Part shown: one piece after another, positions 15,408-23,109 of the stretch | Layout of the letters: every line of letters begins with the position of its first letter | How positions within the stretch are numbered: position 1 is the stretch's first letter | Assembly: GCA_050743075.1 (NCBI GenBank) | Contig: JBOGDS010000030.1 | Location: forward strand, 1-38,627 | From: JBOGDS01 sp050743075 | GTDB taxonomy: Bacteria > Actinomycetota > Actinomycetes > Jiangellales > Jiangellaceae | Reading direction: 5' to 3' | DNA: 38,627 nt | Program-made: the position numbers and the translations under genes | The notes under the pieces: generated by a model | Told to the model about the DNA's origin: nothing | The model's input: the letters and a program-made list of their open reading frames with translations, nothing else | The model's database searches: none

Positions 15408-16734
15408 ATGAGTGCCGAAGACGCCACCCCCGACGCACGGGCCGCCGTCCACAGGACCATCGAGGCCCTGTGGCGCATCGAGTCGGGGCGGCTGATCGCC
15501 GGGCTGGCCCGGATCACGCGCGATGTCGGCACCGCCGAGGAGCTGGCCCAGGACGCCCTCGTGGTAGCTCTCGAACGGTGGCCGGCGACGGGAATCCCGC
15601 CCAACCCGGCGGGCTGGCTGATGACGACCGCCAAGAACCGGGCGATCGACGCGGTCCGCCACCAGGCCGTGGCCCGGCGCCGGCTCGAGACCCTTGGCCG
15701 GGACCTCGAGTCCGGCCAGGCGGACGCCGACGACGTCGACGATGCCCTCGACGACCACATCGGCGACGACCTGCTCCGGCTGATCTTCACCGCCTGCCAC
15801 CCCGTCCTGTCGATGGACTCCAGGGTGGCCCTGACGCTGCGCTGCCTGGGCGGTCTGACGACCGAGGAGATCGCGCGGGCTTTCCTCGTGCCGGATGCGA
15901 CGGCCGCGCAGCGCATCGTCCGCGCCAAGCGGACGCTCGCCGAGCGGTCGGTCGCGTTCGAGCTCCCGACCCCGGTCGAGACCACCGGCCGGCTCGCCGC
16001 GGTCATGGAGGTCATCTACCTGATCTTCAACGAGGGCTACTCCGCCATGGCCGGCGCCGACTGGATGCGCCCCGCGCTGTGCGAAGAGGCGATGCGCCTG
16101 GCGCGGATCCTCGCCGGTCTCGTCCCCGTCGAACCGGAGGTCCACGGGTTCGTCGCCCTGCTGGAGCTGCAGGCGTCACGTATACCCGCTCGCAGCGCCG
16201 AGGACGGCACCCCGGTGCTGCTCCTGGACCAGGACCGGCGGCGCTGGGACCGGCTGCTGATCCGCCACGGGCTGGCGTCGCTGGCCCGCGCGGAGGAGCT
16301 GGCCAGCACGCCGCGGGCGACTGGCGCCGACGGCGCGCCGTCGATCGGCGTCTACACGCTCCAGGCGGCCATCGCGGCCTGCCACGCCACCGCGGCCACA
16401 CCGACGGACACCGACGGACACCGACTGGGAGCGGATCGCCGCGTTGTACGAGCTACTCCGGCACGCGTGGCCCAGCCCGGTCGTCGAGGTGAACCGCGCC
16501 GTGGCGGTTGCCATGGCGCGCGGCCCGGCTGACGGCCTGCGGATCGTCGACGCGGTGGCCGGCGCGGCGGAGCTGCGGGGGTACCCCCAGCTGCACGCGG
16601 TGCGCGCCGACCTGCTGGGCCGGCTCGGCCGCCACGACGAGGCGCGAGACGAGTACCAGGCCGCTGCCGCGGCGACGCGGAACGCCCGCGAACGCGAGCT
16701 GTTCCGCGCCCGCGTCGCGGGATCGTCCCCCTGA
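15408..16734 (+). pseudogene. ECF42-type sigma factor, interrupted by 10-bp duplication
   Basis: RNA polymerase sigma factor with C-terminal extension. Region 2 reads RLIAGLARITRDVGTAEELA, QDALVVALERWP and NPAGWLMTTAKNRAIDAVRH. Region 4 reads LTLRCLGGLTTEEIARAFLV and RIVRAKRTLAER. The long extension includes VMEVIYLIFNEGYSAMAGAD and VYTLQAAIAACHA, then the frame breaks at 16401-16425. The rest (LYELLRHAWPSPVVEVNRAV, HAVRADLLGRLGRHDEARDE, a TPR-like block) is in the next frame to 16734. The uncorrected frame ends at 16532 with 374 residues. Removing one 10-bp unit restores TDTDWERIAALYELL. In this group the C-terminal domain is reported to be needed for activity, so this allele may be off. Confidence 0.8.
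16401..16425 (+). repeat. 10-bp tandem repeat in the sigma gene
   Basis: The unit CCGACGGACA is present at 16401-16410 and 16411-16420, followed by a partial CCGAC at 16421-16425. One extra 10-bp unit shifts the sigma factor frame by +1; with one unit the reading is TDTDWER, which fits the family. The repeat could gain or lose units by slipped-strand replication. Confidence 0.8.
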
Positions 16735-16744
16735 AGTCGAAGGG

Positions 16745-17010
16745 TCAGGCCACGACAGGCGCCTCGGCCGGAGCATGCGCACGACCAGCACGGCGACTCC
16801 CGCCATCACGACGGCGCTGACCGCGGCGATCGTGGTCAGTCCGGACACGAACGCCTCCTGCGCCGGACCGAGCAGCGCCATCCGCAGCTGGTCGGGCAGG
16901 CCGGCCGCCACCTGCGTAGCGCCTGCCAGGGACTCGAACGCCTCGGCCGTGACGCCGGCGGGCACAACGAGGTCGGCGATGTCGGACAAGCCTGGCCACA
17001 CCGGCGACGA
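16745..17010 (-). pseudogene. C-terminal remnant of an MFS transporter
   Basis: In a frame different from the YCII gene it overlaps, the minus strand reads VTAEAFESLAGATQVAAGLP, LLGPAQEAFVSGLTTIAAVS and AVVMAGVAVLVVRMLRPRR. This is typical of the last periplasmic loop and last helix of 14-helix DHA2 exporters. The rest of the transporter is absent. The junction at about 17010 joins it to the 3' end of the YCII gene, so a deletion fused two neighbouring genes. Confidence 0.6.
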
Positions 17011-17419
17011 CCCGGGCCGACTCGAGCAGCCGCTCCTGCCGGGCCTTCAGCTCCGGGCCGACCACGTCGTCGAGCTCGAACACCTCGCGGATCTCGATCT
17101 CGCCTTCGACGTCCGGCCCGGGCATCGGGACGCGCCGGACCCACTCGACCGCCTCGTCCAACGACCGCACCTCGATCAACCAGAAGCCTGCGATCAGTTC
17201 CCTCGCCTCGGTGAACGGCCCGTCGATCACCGTCGTCCGCCCGCCGCCGAACTGGACGCGCGCACCCTTGGAGCTCGGCTGCAAGCCCTCCGCCGCGAGC
17301 AGCACCCCGGCCCGCGCCAGCTCCTCGTTGTACCGGATCATCGCTTCCGCGTACTCGTCGTCCGGCAATTCGCCCGCCTCGCTCTCCACGTCCGCCTTCG
17401 CCATCGCCATGAACCGCAT
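16745..17419 (-). CDS. YCII/DGPF-domain protein with out-of-frame tail
   Basis: The first ~137 residues are a standard DGPF protein: MRFMAMAKADVESEAGELPD, MIRYNEELARAGVLLAAEGL, TVIDGPFTEARELIAGFWLI, VEWVRRVPMPGP and IEIREVFELDDV. The usual stop after that block is missing, and the frame runs about 87 more residues, arginine-rich and low-complexity, through what is in another frame the end of an MFS transporter. The 224-residue product is therefore domain plus nonsense tail, probably created by a deletion. An ECF42-like promoter lies 57 bp upstream. The start ATG 17419 has GGAGGCGACGGCGAC before it. Confidence 0.75.
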   Translation of the reverse strand: MRFMAMAKADVESEAGELPDDEYAEAMIRYNEELARAGVLLAAEGLQPSSKGARVQFGGGRTTVIDGPFTEARELIAGFWLIEVRSLDEAVEWVRRVPMPGPDVEGEIEIREVFELDDVVGPELKARQERLLESARVVAGVARLVRHRRPRCARRRHGRGVRVPGRRYAGGGRPARPAADGAARSGAGGVRVRTDHDRRGQRRRDGGSRRAGRAHAPAEAPVVA

Positions 17420-17475
17420 GTCGCCGTCGCCTCCTCGGCCGGTTCGGACTTCTTGTCCACGCCTCTACCCGACGC

Positions 17476-17502
17476 GTCGAACGAGCGCACGCCGAATCGA
17501 CG
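17476..17502 (-). promoter_or_regulatory. ECF42-like promoter of the second YCII gene
   Basis: Minus strand: CGTCGA (17502-17497), 17-bp spacer, CGAC (17479-17476). The downstream half shares GTTCGACGC and GGGTAGAGG with the SDR promoter at 12326-12352. It lies 57 bp before the YCII ATG. Classical targets of ECF42 sigma factors are DGPF genes, which supports the call. Confidence 0.6.
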
Positions 17503-17547
17503 ACCCGGCCGGCGCCTGCTCACTGGGTCCGGGAGGAGGATTGCGGC

Positions 17548-17898
17548 ATGGCCTCTTACTCGGTCAATGACGACGCGGTGGCCCGTGCCAAGCGTCTCAT
17601 CGACGCTCGCCAGTACGTCCTCGACAGCGACTGGGGGGCGGTGCAGCCTCGCGCGGAGGCGGAGAACGCGTTCCTGACGTCGCATTCCTGGGACGAGTAC
17701 GCCGAGTGGCACCTCGGGCTCACCGACGGCGCCGCGGATCACACCAAGTCCAGGTACGCGTTCGTCTATGGCGACTTCCGCCGCGTTCATCGAACCGGGC
17801 TGATCGCGTGCGTGTACCGGGCTGCGGAGTGGCGCCACAAGGACGTCGAGCTCGCTGCTCACGAGCTCCTTCAGCACCTCGACAGCACGAGCGCCTGA
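17548..17898 (+). CDS. Conserved actinobacterial protein of unknown function
   Basis: 116 residues, soluble, with no signal or membrane segment. Characteristic blocks are YSVNDDAVARAKRLIDARQY, VLDSDWGAVQPRAEAENAFL, WDEYAEWHLGLTDGAADHTK, RYAFVYGDFRRVHRTGLIAC and YRAAEWRHKDVELAAHELL. I recognise it as a widespread uncharacterised family in high-GC Gram-positives. ATG 17548 follows GGGAGGAGGATT. It is divergent from the YCII gene and alone in its orientation here. Confidence 0.85.
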   Translation: MASYSVNDDAVARAKRLIDARQYVLDSDWGAVQPRAEAENAFLTSHSWDEYAEWHLGLTDGAADHTKSRYAFVYGDFRRVHRTGLIACVYRAAEWRHKDVELAAHELLQHLDSTSA

Positions 17899-17908
17899 GA
17901 CCACCGGC

Positions 17909-18175
17909 TCACGGCGGCATCGGGATCTGGAGACTCACGGTTCCTCGCAGGTCGAGCCATGCCGTGCGTGGCCCGCGGACGAGACGCAGGATCACGTCGT
18001 CGCAGCCCGGGCATCGCGCCACCAGTCCGGGCGCGTGGCGGTACACGCGCATCGTCGCGATCGGACCGGTGTGCCCGCAGCCGACGCACGTTCCCGTCGC
18101 CGCCGTGACGTCGACGGCGAAGATCTCCCTCAACGGGCCGGCCAGCGTGTTTCCGTCCTCGTATTGATCGGTCAT
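17909..18175 (-). CDS. DUF6510-like zinc-ribbon protein
   Basis: 88 residues. Two CxxC pairs (GTCVGCGHTG and ARCPGCDDVIL) form a rubredoxin-like zinc ribbon around MRVYRHAPGLV. Function unknown. The ATG at 18175 lies one base after the stop of the ferredoxin-reductase-like gene (stop at 18179-18177), so translation is coupled. As the last gene of the operon after the molybdopterin oxidoreductase and flavin reductase, it may assist that electron-transfer pair; this is inference from conserved context. Confidence 0.75.
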   Translation of the reverse strand: MTDQYEDGNTLAGPLREIFAVDVTAATGTCVGCGHTGPIATMRVYRHAPGLVARCPGCDDVILRLVRGPRTAWLDLRGTVSLQIPMPP

Positions 18176-18176
18176 C

Positions 18177-18938
18177 TCACCCTCCCGTGGGACCGAATCT
18201 CTCCGTCCTGATCCGGTGCGGATCACGGCCGAGCGCGACGAGCATTTCCGCAACGCTCTCGACGAATCCCGTGGGCCCGCACACGAAGCAGTTCGGTTGG
18301 AAGTCGGGCGGCCACCCCCGCGCTTCGAGATCCGCGGCGGCGATCCGACGCGCCGGCACCGGCCACCGCGCCGGCGTGGCGCGCGAGTAGACGAAGGTCA
18401 CGTCGACTCCGTCGTCTGCCCGCGTCGGCCGCCGCAGCTCGTCGCCGTAGTACACGTCGGCGGGCGACCGCACCGAGTAGGGGAGCCGGAACGGCGCCCG
18501 ACTTCCGGCTTCCCGCCGGGTACGCACCATGGCCATGAGCGGGACGATGCCGGACCCGCCGGCCACCAGGAGCACCGGTTCGGTCGCGGTCGGGCGCCAG
18601 AGGAACCAGCCGCCGACCGGGCCGCGGATCTCCACCGGATCCCCGGCCGAGAACACGTCGGTGAGGTACAGGGACACCTCCCCATCGGCGACCCGCTCCA
18701 CGGTGAGCTCGACCCGGTCACCGTCCGGCGGCCCCGCGAGCGAGTAGCTCCGTTGCGTGCTGTATCCGTCGTCGGCGGTCAGCCGCACGTCGACGTGCTG
18801 GCCCGCCAGATGTCCCGGCCAGCCGGGCATGTCGAGCACCAAGGTCTGGGCACTCGCTGTCTCGTCTCGGCGTGCGACCAGCCGCGCGACCCGCCAGACG
18901 AGGCGACCGGCTAGTCGCCCTGGTACCGCTCGCGCCAT
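18177..18938 (-). CDS. Ferredoxin-NAD(P)H reductase-like flavoprotein
   Basis: 253 residues. FAD-binding barrel with RSYSLAGPP (the RxYS motif) and GPVGGWFLWRP. The nucleotide-binding half has LLVAGGSGIVPLMAMVRTRR, VYYGDELRRP and NCFVCGPTGFVESVAEMLVA. No 2Fe-2S domain is present, so it is a two-domain oxidoreductase that probably transfers electrons between NAD(P)H and the adjacent Mo enzyme. ATG 18938 lies inside the 3' end of that gene (28-bp overlap), implying tight coupling. It is followed by the zinc-ribbon gene. Confidence 0.87.
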   Translation of the reverse strand: MARAVPGRLAGRLVWRVARLVARRDETASAQTLVLDMPGWPGHLAGQHVDVRLTADDGYSTQRSYSLAGPPDGDRVELTVERVADGEVSLYLTDVFSAGDPVEIRGPVGGWFLWRPTATEPVLLVAGGSGIVPLMAMVRTRREAGSRAPFRLPYSVRSPADVYYGDELRRPTRADDGVDVTFVYSRATPARWPVPARRIAAADLEARGWPPDFQPNCFVCGPTGFVESVAEMLVALGRDPHRIRTERFGPTGG

Positions 18939-19507
18939 GGGTCACCGTAGTCGTGGTACCCGGCCGTCTCCCAGAAGCCGGGTTCGTCCTCCAGCGACAG
19001 CTGGATCCCGCGGACCCACTTCGCCGACTTCCAGAGGTACAGGTGCGGTACGAGCAGCCGGGCCGGGCCGCCGTGCGCGGCCGCCAACTCCTCGCCGTCG
19101 TACTCGTAGGCGATCCAGGCGCGGCCGTCGAGCAGGTCCTCCAGCGGCAGGTTGGTGGTGTAGCCCCCGTACGAGCGGACGAGAGCGAAGTCGGCAGCGG
19201 TCTCGACCTCGGCCATGAGCAGGTCCAACGACACCCCGCGCCAGGTCGTGCCGAGCTTCGACCACTTCGTCACGCAGTGGATATCGACTGTCGGCGTCTC
19301 GCTCGTCAGGTTCAGCAACTCGCGCCAGGACCAGCGATGTGCCTGCCCGGTCTCGGTGGTGATCGCGAACTCCCACTGCTCCAACGGCACTCGCGGCGTG
19401 GGACCGGCCGACAGTACGGGGAAGTCCTCGGTGAGGTACTGCCCCGGTGGGAGCTGTTCACCGCCGGTGAGCCGGCGGCCTCGGAAGCCAGGCGAGATGA
19501 TCCCCAT
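18911..19507 (-). CDS. Sulfite-oxidase-like molybdopterin oxidoreductase
   Basis: 198 residues, a single oxidoreductase molybdopterin-binding domain. Mo-ligating cysteine C78 lies in TVDIHCVTKWSKLGTTWRGV; other blocks are RSYGGYTTNLPLEDLLDG, AAHGGPARLLVPHLYLWKSA and WVRGIQLSLED. It has no dimerisation domain, haem domain or obvious Tat signal, unlike full sulfite oxidases, so it is probably cytosolic with an unknown substrate. It begins 3 bp after the MFS gene stop and overlaps the flavin reductase gene, forming a Mo enzyme / reductase / zinc-ribbon unit seen in other actinobacteria. Confidence 0.87.
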   Translation of the reverse strand: MGIISPGFRGRRLTGGEQLPPGQYLTEDFPVLSAGPTPRVPLEQWEFAITTETGQAHRWSWRELLNLTSETPTVDIHCVTKWSKLGTTWRGVSLDLLMAEVETAADFALVRSYGGYTTNLPLEDLLDGRAWIAYEYDGEELAAAHGGPARLLVPHLYLWKSAKWVRGIQLSLEDEPGFWETAGYHDYGDPWRERYQGD

Positions 19508-19510
19508 CGG

Positions 19511-21051
19511 CTATTCCCTTCTGACGGGCTCCGGATGTAGCGGCGGCACGGTGACGGCGCAGTGCATGCGGACCGGACTGTCCACTCGAGGCGATACAGG
19601 GGCCCCCCGTAGCACGGCGAGTTCGGCGGCGATCTTCTCGAAGCTGGACGGGATGGCGGCAAAGGCCAGCAGACCGCCGCCGACCAGCAGGGCGGCACAG
19701 ATGAGCATCGAGGTCTGGTACGCGGGTCCCAGGGCCTCGGGATCGGTGAAGCTGGAACCCAACCCGGAGGCCAAGTGCAGGATCGCCACGGCCAGCAGGC
19801 CGCCGTCCTCGCGACTGCGTTGTTGACGCCGCTGGCGACACCGGCATGCCGGTCCTCCGCTGAGGCGAGGGCCGTTGCCGTGAGCGGCGCCACCGTCAAC
19901 GACAGCCCGAGGCCCAGGACGACCGCGGCAGGCAGGACGTCACCGACATAGGCCGCGTCGGCACCGATTCGCGAGAGCAGGAGCAGACCGACCGTACAGA
20001 TCAACGGGCCGAGCGTCATGGGGATCCGTGGACCGATTCGCGCCGACAGCGCACCGGCCCGGGCCGAGAGCATAAGCATCAGCGCAGTCACCGGCAACAG
20101 CGCCGTCCCCGCCGCCAACGGCGAGAATCCCGAGACAACTTGCAGGTTGATCACGACGAAGAAGAAGACACCAGCCAGCGCCGCGTACACCACGAACGTC
20201 ACGAGGTTGGTCGCGCTGAACGTCCCGGAGCGGAACACGTCGAGTGGCAGCATCGGATGCTTGGACCGGGCCTCGTTGACGACGAACCCGACGATCCCTG
20301 TCGCGCCGATGACGAGTGCTCCGAGAACCAAGGTGTCTCCCGGGCCTCGTTCGGGCCAGGCCGTGAAGGCGTACGTCACCCCGCCGAGCCCTACCGCGCA
20401 CAGCACAGCGCCGAGCAGGTCGAGCTGCCTGGCCGCCTCCGGGTCCGCGGACTCCGGAACGTGCTTGAGCGCGACGAGAACCACGACCGCGGCCAGCGGC
20501 AGGTTGATGAGAAAGATCAGGCGCCAGGTGGATACCTCGACGATCCAGCCACCGAGGAACGGCCCGACCGCTCCGGCGACACCGCCCAGCCCTGACCACG
20601 CGCCGATCGCCTTCATCCGGTCACCGGGTGCGAACGACGCCTGCAGGATCGCCAGCGCACCGGGCGTGAGCAGTGCGCCGCCGACCCCTTGGATCGCCCG
20701 CGCGGCGACCAGGGTGCTGACGTTCGGCGCCAGACCACACAGCAGCGAACCGAGCGCGAACCATGCGACTCCGACGACGAAGATCCGCCGGCGGCCGAAC
20801 CGGTCACCCAGGGAGCCGCCCAGCAGGATGAAGGCAGCGAGGGTGAGCGTGTACGCGTTGACGGTCCATTGCAGGCCGGCGGCATCCGCGTCGAGCGCTT
20901 CACCGATCCGCGGCAGGGCGATGTTGACGACGGTGCCGTCGATGAACGCCAACGCCGAGCCCAGCACGGTGGCCAGGAGTACCCAGCGGCCGGCCGGCTC
21001 GCCGTACCGGACCAGCCGTGCGGCGGCGGGTCCCGTGGACGCCGGCGTCAT
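19511..21051 (-). pseudogene. DHA2-family MFS exporter, frameshifted near the end
   Basis: 14-helix drug/proton antiporter of the EmrB/QacA type. Motifs are GSALAFIDGTVVNIALPRIG (motif D1), LLGGSLGDRFGRRRIFVVG (motif A) and GVGGALLTPGALAIL (motif C). The main frame is intact to GVNNAVART at about 19805; loss of one G in GGACGGCGGCC then shifts it, and LLAVAILHLASGLGSSFTDP, LICAALLVGGGLLAFAAIP and the natural stop at 19511 lie in the next frame. The error removes the last helix. ATG 21051 follows TAGGGGA and lies 13 bp from the hydrolase stop. Sequencing error is possible. Confidence 0.8.
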
Positions 21052-21064
21052 CGACGTCAGTCCC

Positions 21065-21868
21065 CTACAGCGACTGAGCCTTGAGCCAGGCGAGGGAGCT
21101 GTCCGCGACCTCCCGCCAGCCGTGGTCGAGCGCGAGTGAGTGGCCGCGGTCGGGAAACTCCCTGTAGGCGGTGACGGCCGGGGACGTGCGGTAGAGCTTG
21201 AGCGTCGTCTTGGTGACCGAGGCCGGTGCGGTGTGGTCACGGCCGCCGGCGATCAACAGCAGCGGCCCACGGGTGGGGTTCCCGGTGTCGACCTTCGCCG
21301 GCGAGTTCGGGAAGAAGTTGGCGGACGCGGCCTCGAACAGCGGCTTGCCCGGCGAGGGGATCGTCCACCGTTCGTACAGTTCGGCGCATTCGGTCTCCGG
21401 TAGCGCGTTGCCGAAGCCGTAGCGGAACTGCTCGGGGGTCAGCGACACCGCCCGCTTACTGTTGTTGGCCGGGTTGCGCAGGGCGATCGAGGCGACGCGC
21501 AATGACGAGATCGGCAGCTTGAACACGCCCTTGATCGGGGCAGGGTCGATGGCCACGGCGGCGGCGGCGAGGTCATGGCCGAGCAACCTCTGCACGATCA
21601 GCCCGCCGAAGGAGTGGCCGACGACGATCGGCTTGGCGTCGAGCCCGCCGATGATCTTCGCACAGTGGTCGACGACGGCGTTGATGCCGTAGCCCGCCAC
21701 CTGCTGGGGGTTTGCGCGGGCCTGATCGACCGTGTCGGAGTCGCCCGGCCAGCCCGGGGAGACCGGGTCGTAGCCCGCCTCGCGGAACAGGTCGACCCAG
21801 GCACCCCAGGACGTGGCGTGCAGCCACAGGCCGTGTACGAAGACGACGGGAGTGTGACCTGTGGCCAT
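21065..21868 (-). CDS. Alpha/beta-hydrolase
   Basis: 267 residues, soluble. The oxyanion region is VVFVHGLWLHATSWGAW, the nucleophile serine lies in VVGHSFGGLI, the acid in LLLIAGGRDHTAP and the histidine in PDRGHSLALDHGW, so the catalytic triad is complete. Similar to non-haem haloperoxidase/lipase-like esterases; substrate unknown. ATG 21868 follows GCGAGGAGCGC. First gene of the minus-strand operon continuing into the MFS exporter and the Mo-enzyme unit. Confidence 0.88.
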   Translation of the reverse strand: MATGHTPVVFVHGLWLHATSWGAWVDLFREAGYDPVSPGWPGDSDTVDQARANPQQVAGYGINAVVDHCAKIIGGLDAKPIVVGHSFGGLIVQRLLGHDLAAAAVAIDPAPIKGVFKLPISSLRVASIALRNPANNSKRAVSLTPEQFRYGFGNALPETECAELYERWTIPSPGKPLFEAASANFFPNSPAKVDTGNPTRGPLLLIAGGRDHTAPASVTKTTLKLYRTSPAVTAYREFPDRGHSLALDHGWREVADSSLAWLKAQSL

Positions 21869-22016
21869 GATGCGCTCCTCGCTGGGGGGCGTCAGCTGAC
21901 CCTCGGGCGGCTGCCGTGATCAGGTCCGCCACGGCGGAATCACGGTGTGTCAGGGGTTCCGGTCGGATGCCAGTCCGGTGCGGCGTGACCGCGAGGGTTG
22001 GTGGTAGGACTGCCTT

Positions 22017-22400
22017 ATGGCTGTGCGGTTGAACCACACCATCGTGAGAGTCCGTGACAAGCGGGAGTCCGCGACGTTCCTGGTCGAGATGCTCGGTCTC
22101 GGCGACCCGACGCCGTATGGACCGTTCCTCGTCGTGCAGGTGGACAACGACGTCTCCCTCGACTTCCTCGACGACCCGGGACCGCCCAGCCCACAGCACT
22201 ATGCCTTCCTCGTCGAGGAGGCGGAGTTCGACGAGATCTTCGGTCGGATCCGCGAACGAGCCCTGCCGTACTGGGCGGACCCGGGGAAGCGGAGAGCCGG
22301 CGAGTTCAACACCAACGACGGTGGTCGCGGCGTGTACTGGGAAGACCCGAGTGGCCACTTCCTGGAGATCATCACCCGCCCGTACGGCAGCGGAGGCTGA
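22017..22400 (+). CDS. VOC-family (glyoxalase-like) protein
   Basis: 127 residues with the paired beta-alpha-beta-beta-beta units of the vicinal oxygen chelate fold. Metal-ligand candidates are H7 in RLNHTIVRV, H64 in PQHYAFLVEE and E121 in GHFLEIITRPY. Substrate unknown. No Shine-Dalgarno is visible; TAGGAC sits 6 nt before the ATG, compatible with a leaderless transcript. It is divergent from the hydrolase operon and stands alone. Confidence 0.85.
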   Translation: MAVRLNHTIVRVRDKRESATFLVEMLGLGDPTPYGPFLVVQVDNDVSLDFLDDPGPPSPQHYAFLVEEAEFDEIFGRIRERALPYWADPGKRRAGEFNTNDGGRGVYWEDPSGHFLEIITRPYGSGG

Positions 22401-22470
22401 CCAGCCTGACGTTCCCGTCTCGTGACCGGCCCAGGTCAAGTGGCGGGCCATTGGACCTTTCTGGGCCGGT

Positions 22471-22496
22471 TGTCACGACCTAGCGTCTCCACCGTC
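22471..22496 (+). promoter_or_regulatory. ECF41-like promoter candidate
   Basis: TGTCACG (22471-22477), 15-bp spacer, CGTC (22493-22496), 30 bp before the NTF2-like gene. It resembles the TGTCACA / CGTC promoters reported for ECF41 sigma factors, which themselves carry SnoaL/NTF2-like domains. No ECF41 gene is in the window. The spacer is one base shorter than I recall for that group. Confidence 0.35.
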
Positions 22497-22525
22497 CGCG
22501 CACGTCGTCGGCTCTGGAGGTTGTC

Positions 22526-23026
22526 ATGCGGAAGGCCGGTCGGAAGGCGTTGGTGAGCCTCGTGGCTCTGGGGGCGCTCGCATTGCCGGCGTCCGCGACA
22601 GCACAGCAGGACGTCGCTGGAAAGCCAGGCCCCCGCGGCTGCGTGGCGAAGTTCGACGCCGCTCAGCGCGCGGACATGGAGTCCTTCCGCGACTACGACG
22701 CCGAGACCTTCCGCGCGGTCCACGATCGCGACGCGGTCAGCGTCTTCCCCAGCGGCGCTCGCTTCGCGGGGATCGACGCGATCATGGACGCGCTGCAAGG
22801 CCACTTCGAGGGCAAGGAGGCGCTCTGGTCGTGGACGGAGATCAACCGGCGCATCGACGGCTGCAAGTCCGCCTTCATCGAGTACGAGGCCGTCTACGAG
22901 ATCCCGCGGATCGGCTTCTACCAGCGCGCCCACACTGTCGTCTCGTACATCTACAAGCGCGGCGAGTGGCTGGCGACGCTGGACCAGGGAACCATGCTGG
23001 AGCTGCGAACCGGTCCCACCCTCTAG
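22526..23026 (+). CDS. Secreted NTF2/SnoaL-like protein
   Basis: 166 residues. A Sec signal peptide (RKALVSLVALGALALPASAT, cleavage near ATA-QQ) precedes a cone-shaped NTF2-like domain: MESFRDYDAETFRAVHDRDA, VSVFPSGARFAGIDAIMDAL, FEGKEALWSWTEINRRIDG and HTVVSYIYKRGEWLATLDQG. Exported NTF2-like proteins may bind small ligands; no catalytic site is assigned. TCTGGAGGTTGTC gives a clear ribosome site. An ECF41-like promoter may lie upstream. Confidence 0.85.
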   Translation: MRKAGRKALVSLVALGALALPASATAQQDVAGKPGPRGCVAKFDAAQRADMESFRDYDAETFRAVHDRDAVSVFPSGARFAGIDAIMDALQGHFEGKEALWSWTEINRRIDGCKSAFIEYEAVYEIPRIGFYQRAHTVVSYIYKRGEWLATLDQGTMLELRTGPTL

Positions 23027-23041
23027 GACAAGTGAATCTGT

Positions 23042-23080
23042 CTTGACAAAAAAACTCGTCGGTGCGACCCTGGTGTCAAG
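23042..23080. promoter_or_regulatory. Inverted repeat CTTGACA / TGTCAAG
   Basis: A perfect 7-bp inverted repeat, CTTGACA (23042-23048) and TGTCAAG (23074-23080), lies upstream of the RibD-like gene with 25 bp between the arms (about three helical turns centre to centre). The left arm contains a perfect TTGACA -35 hexamer followed by an A-run. This is a likely promoter with a looping or dimer operator. The -10 element is not clear. Confidence 0.4.
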
Positions 23081-23109
23081 TTCCGGGAACCCGACCGACG
23101 GAGGTCATC

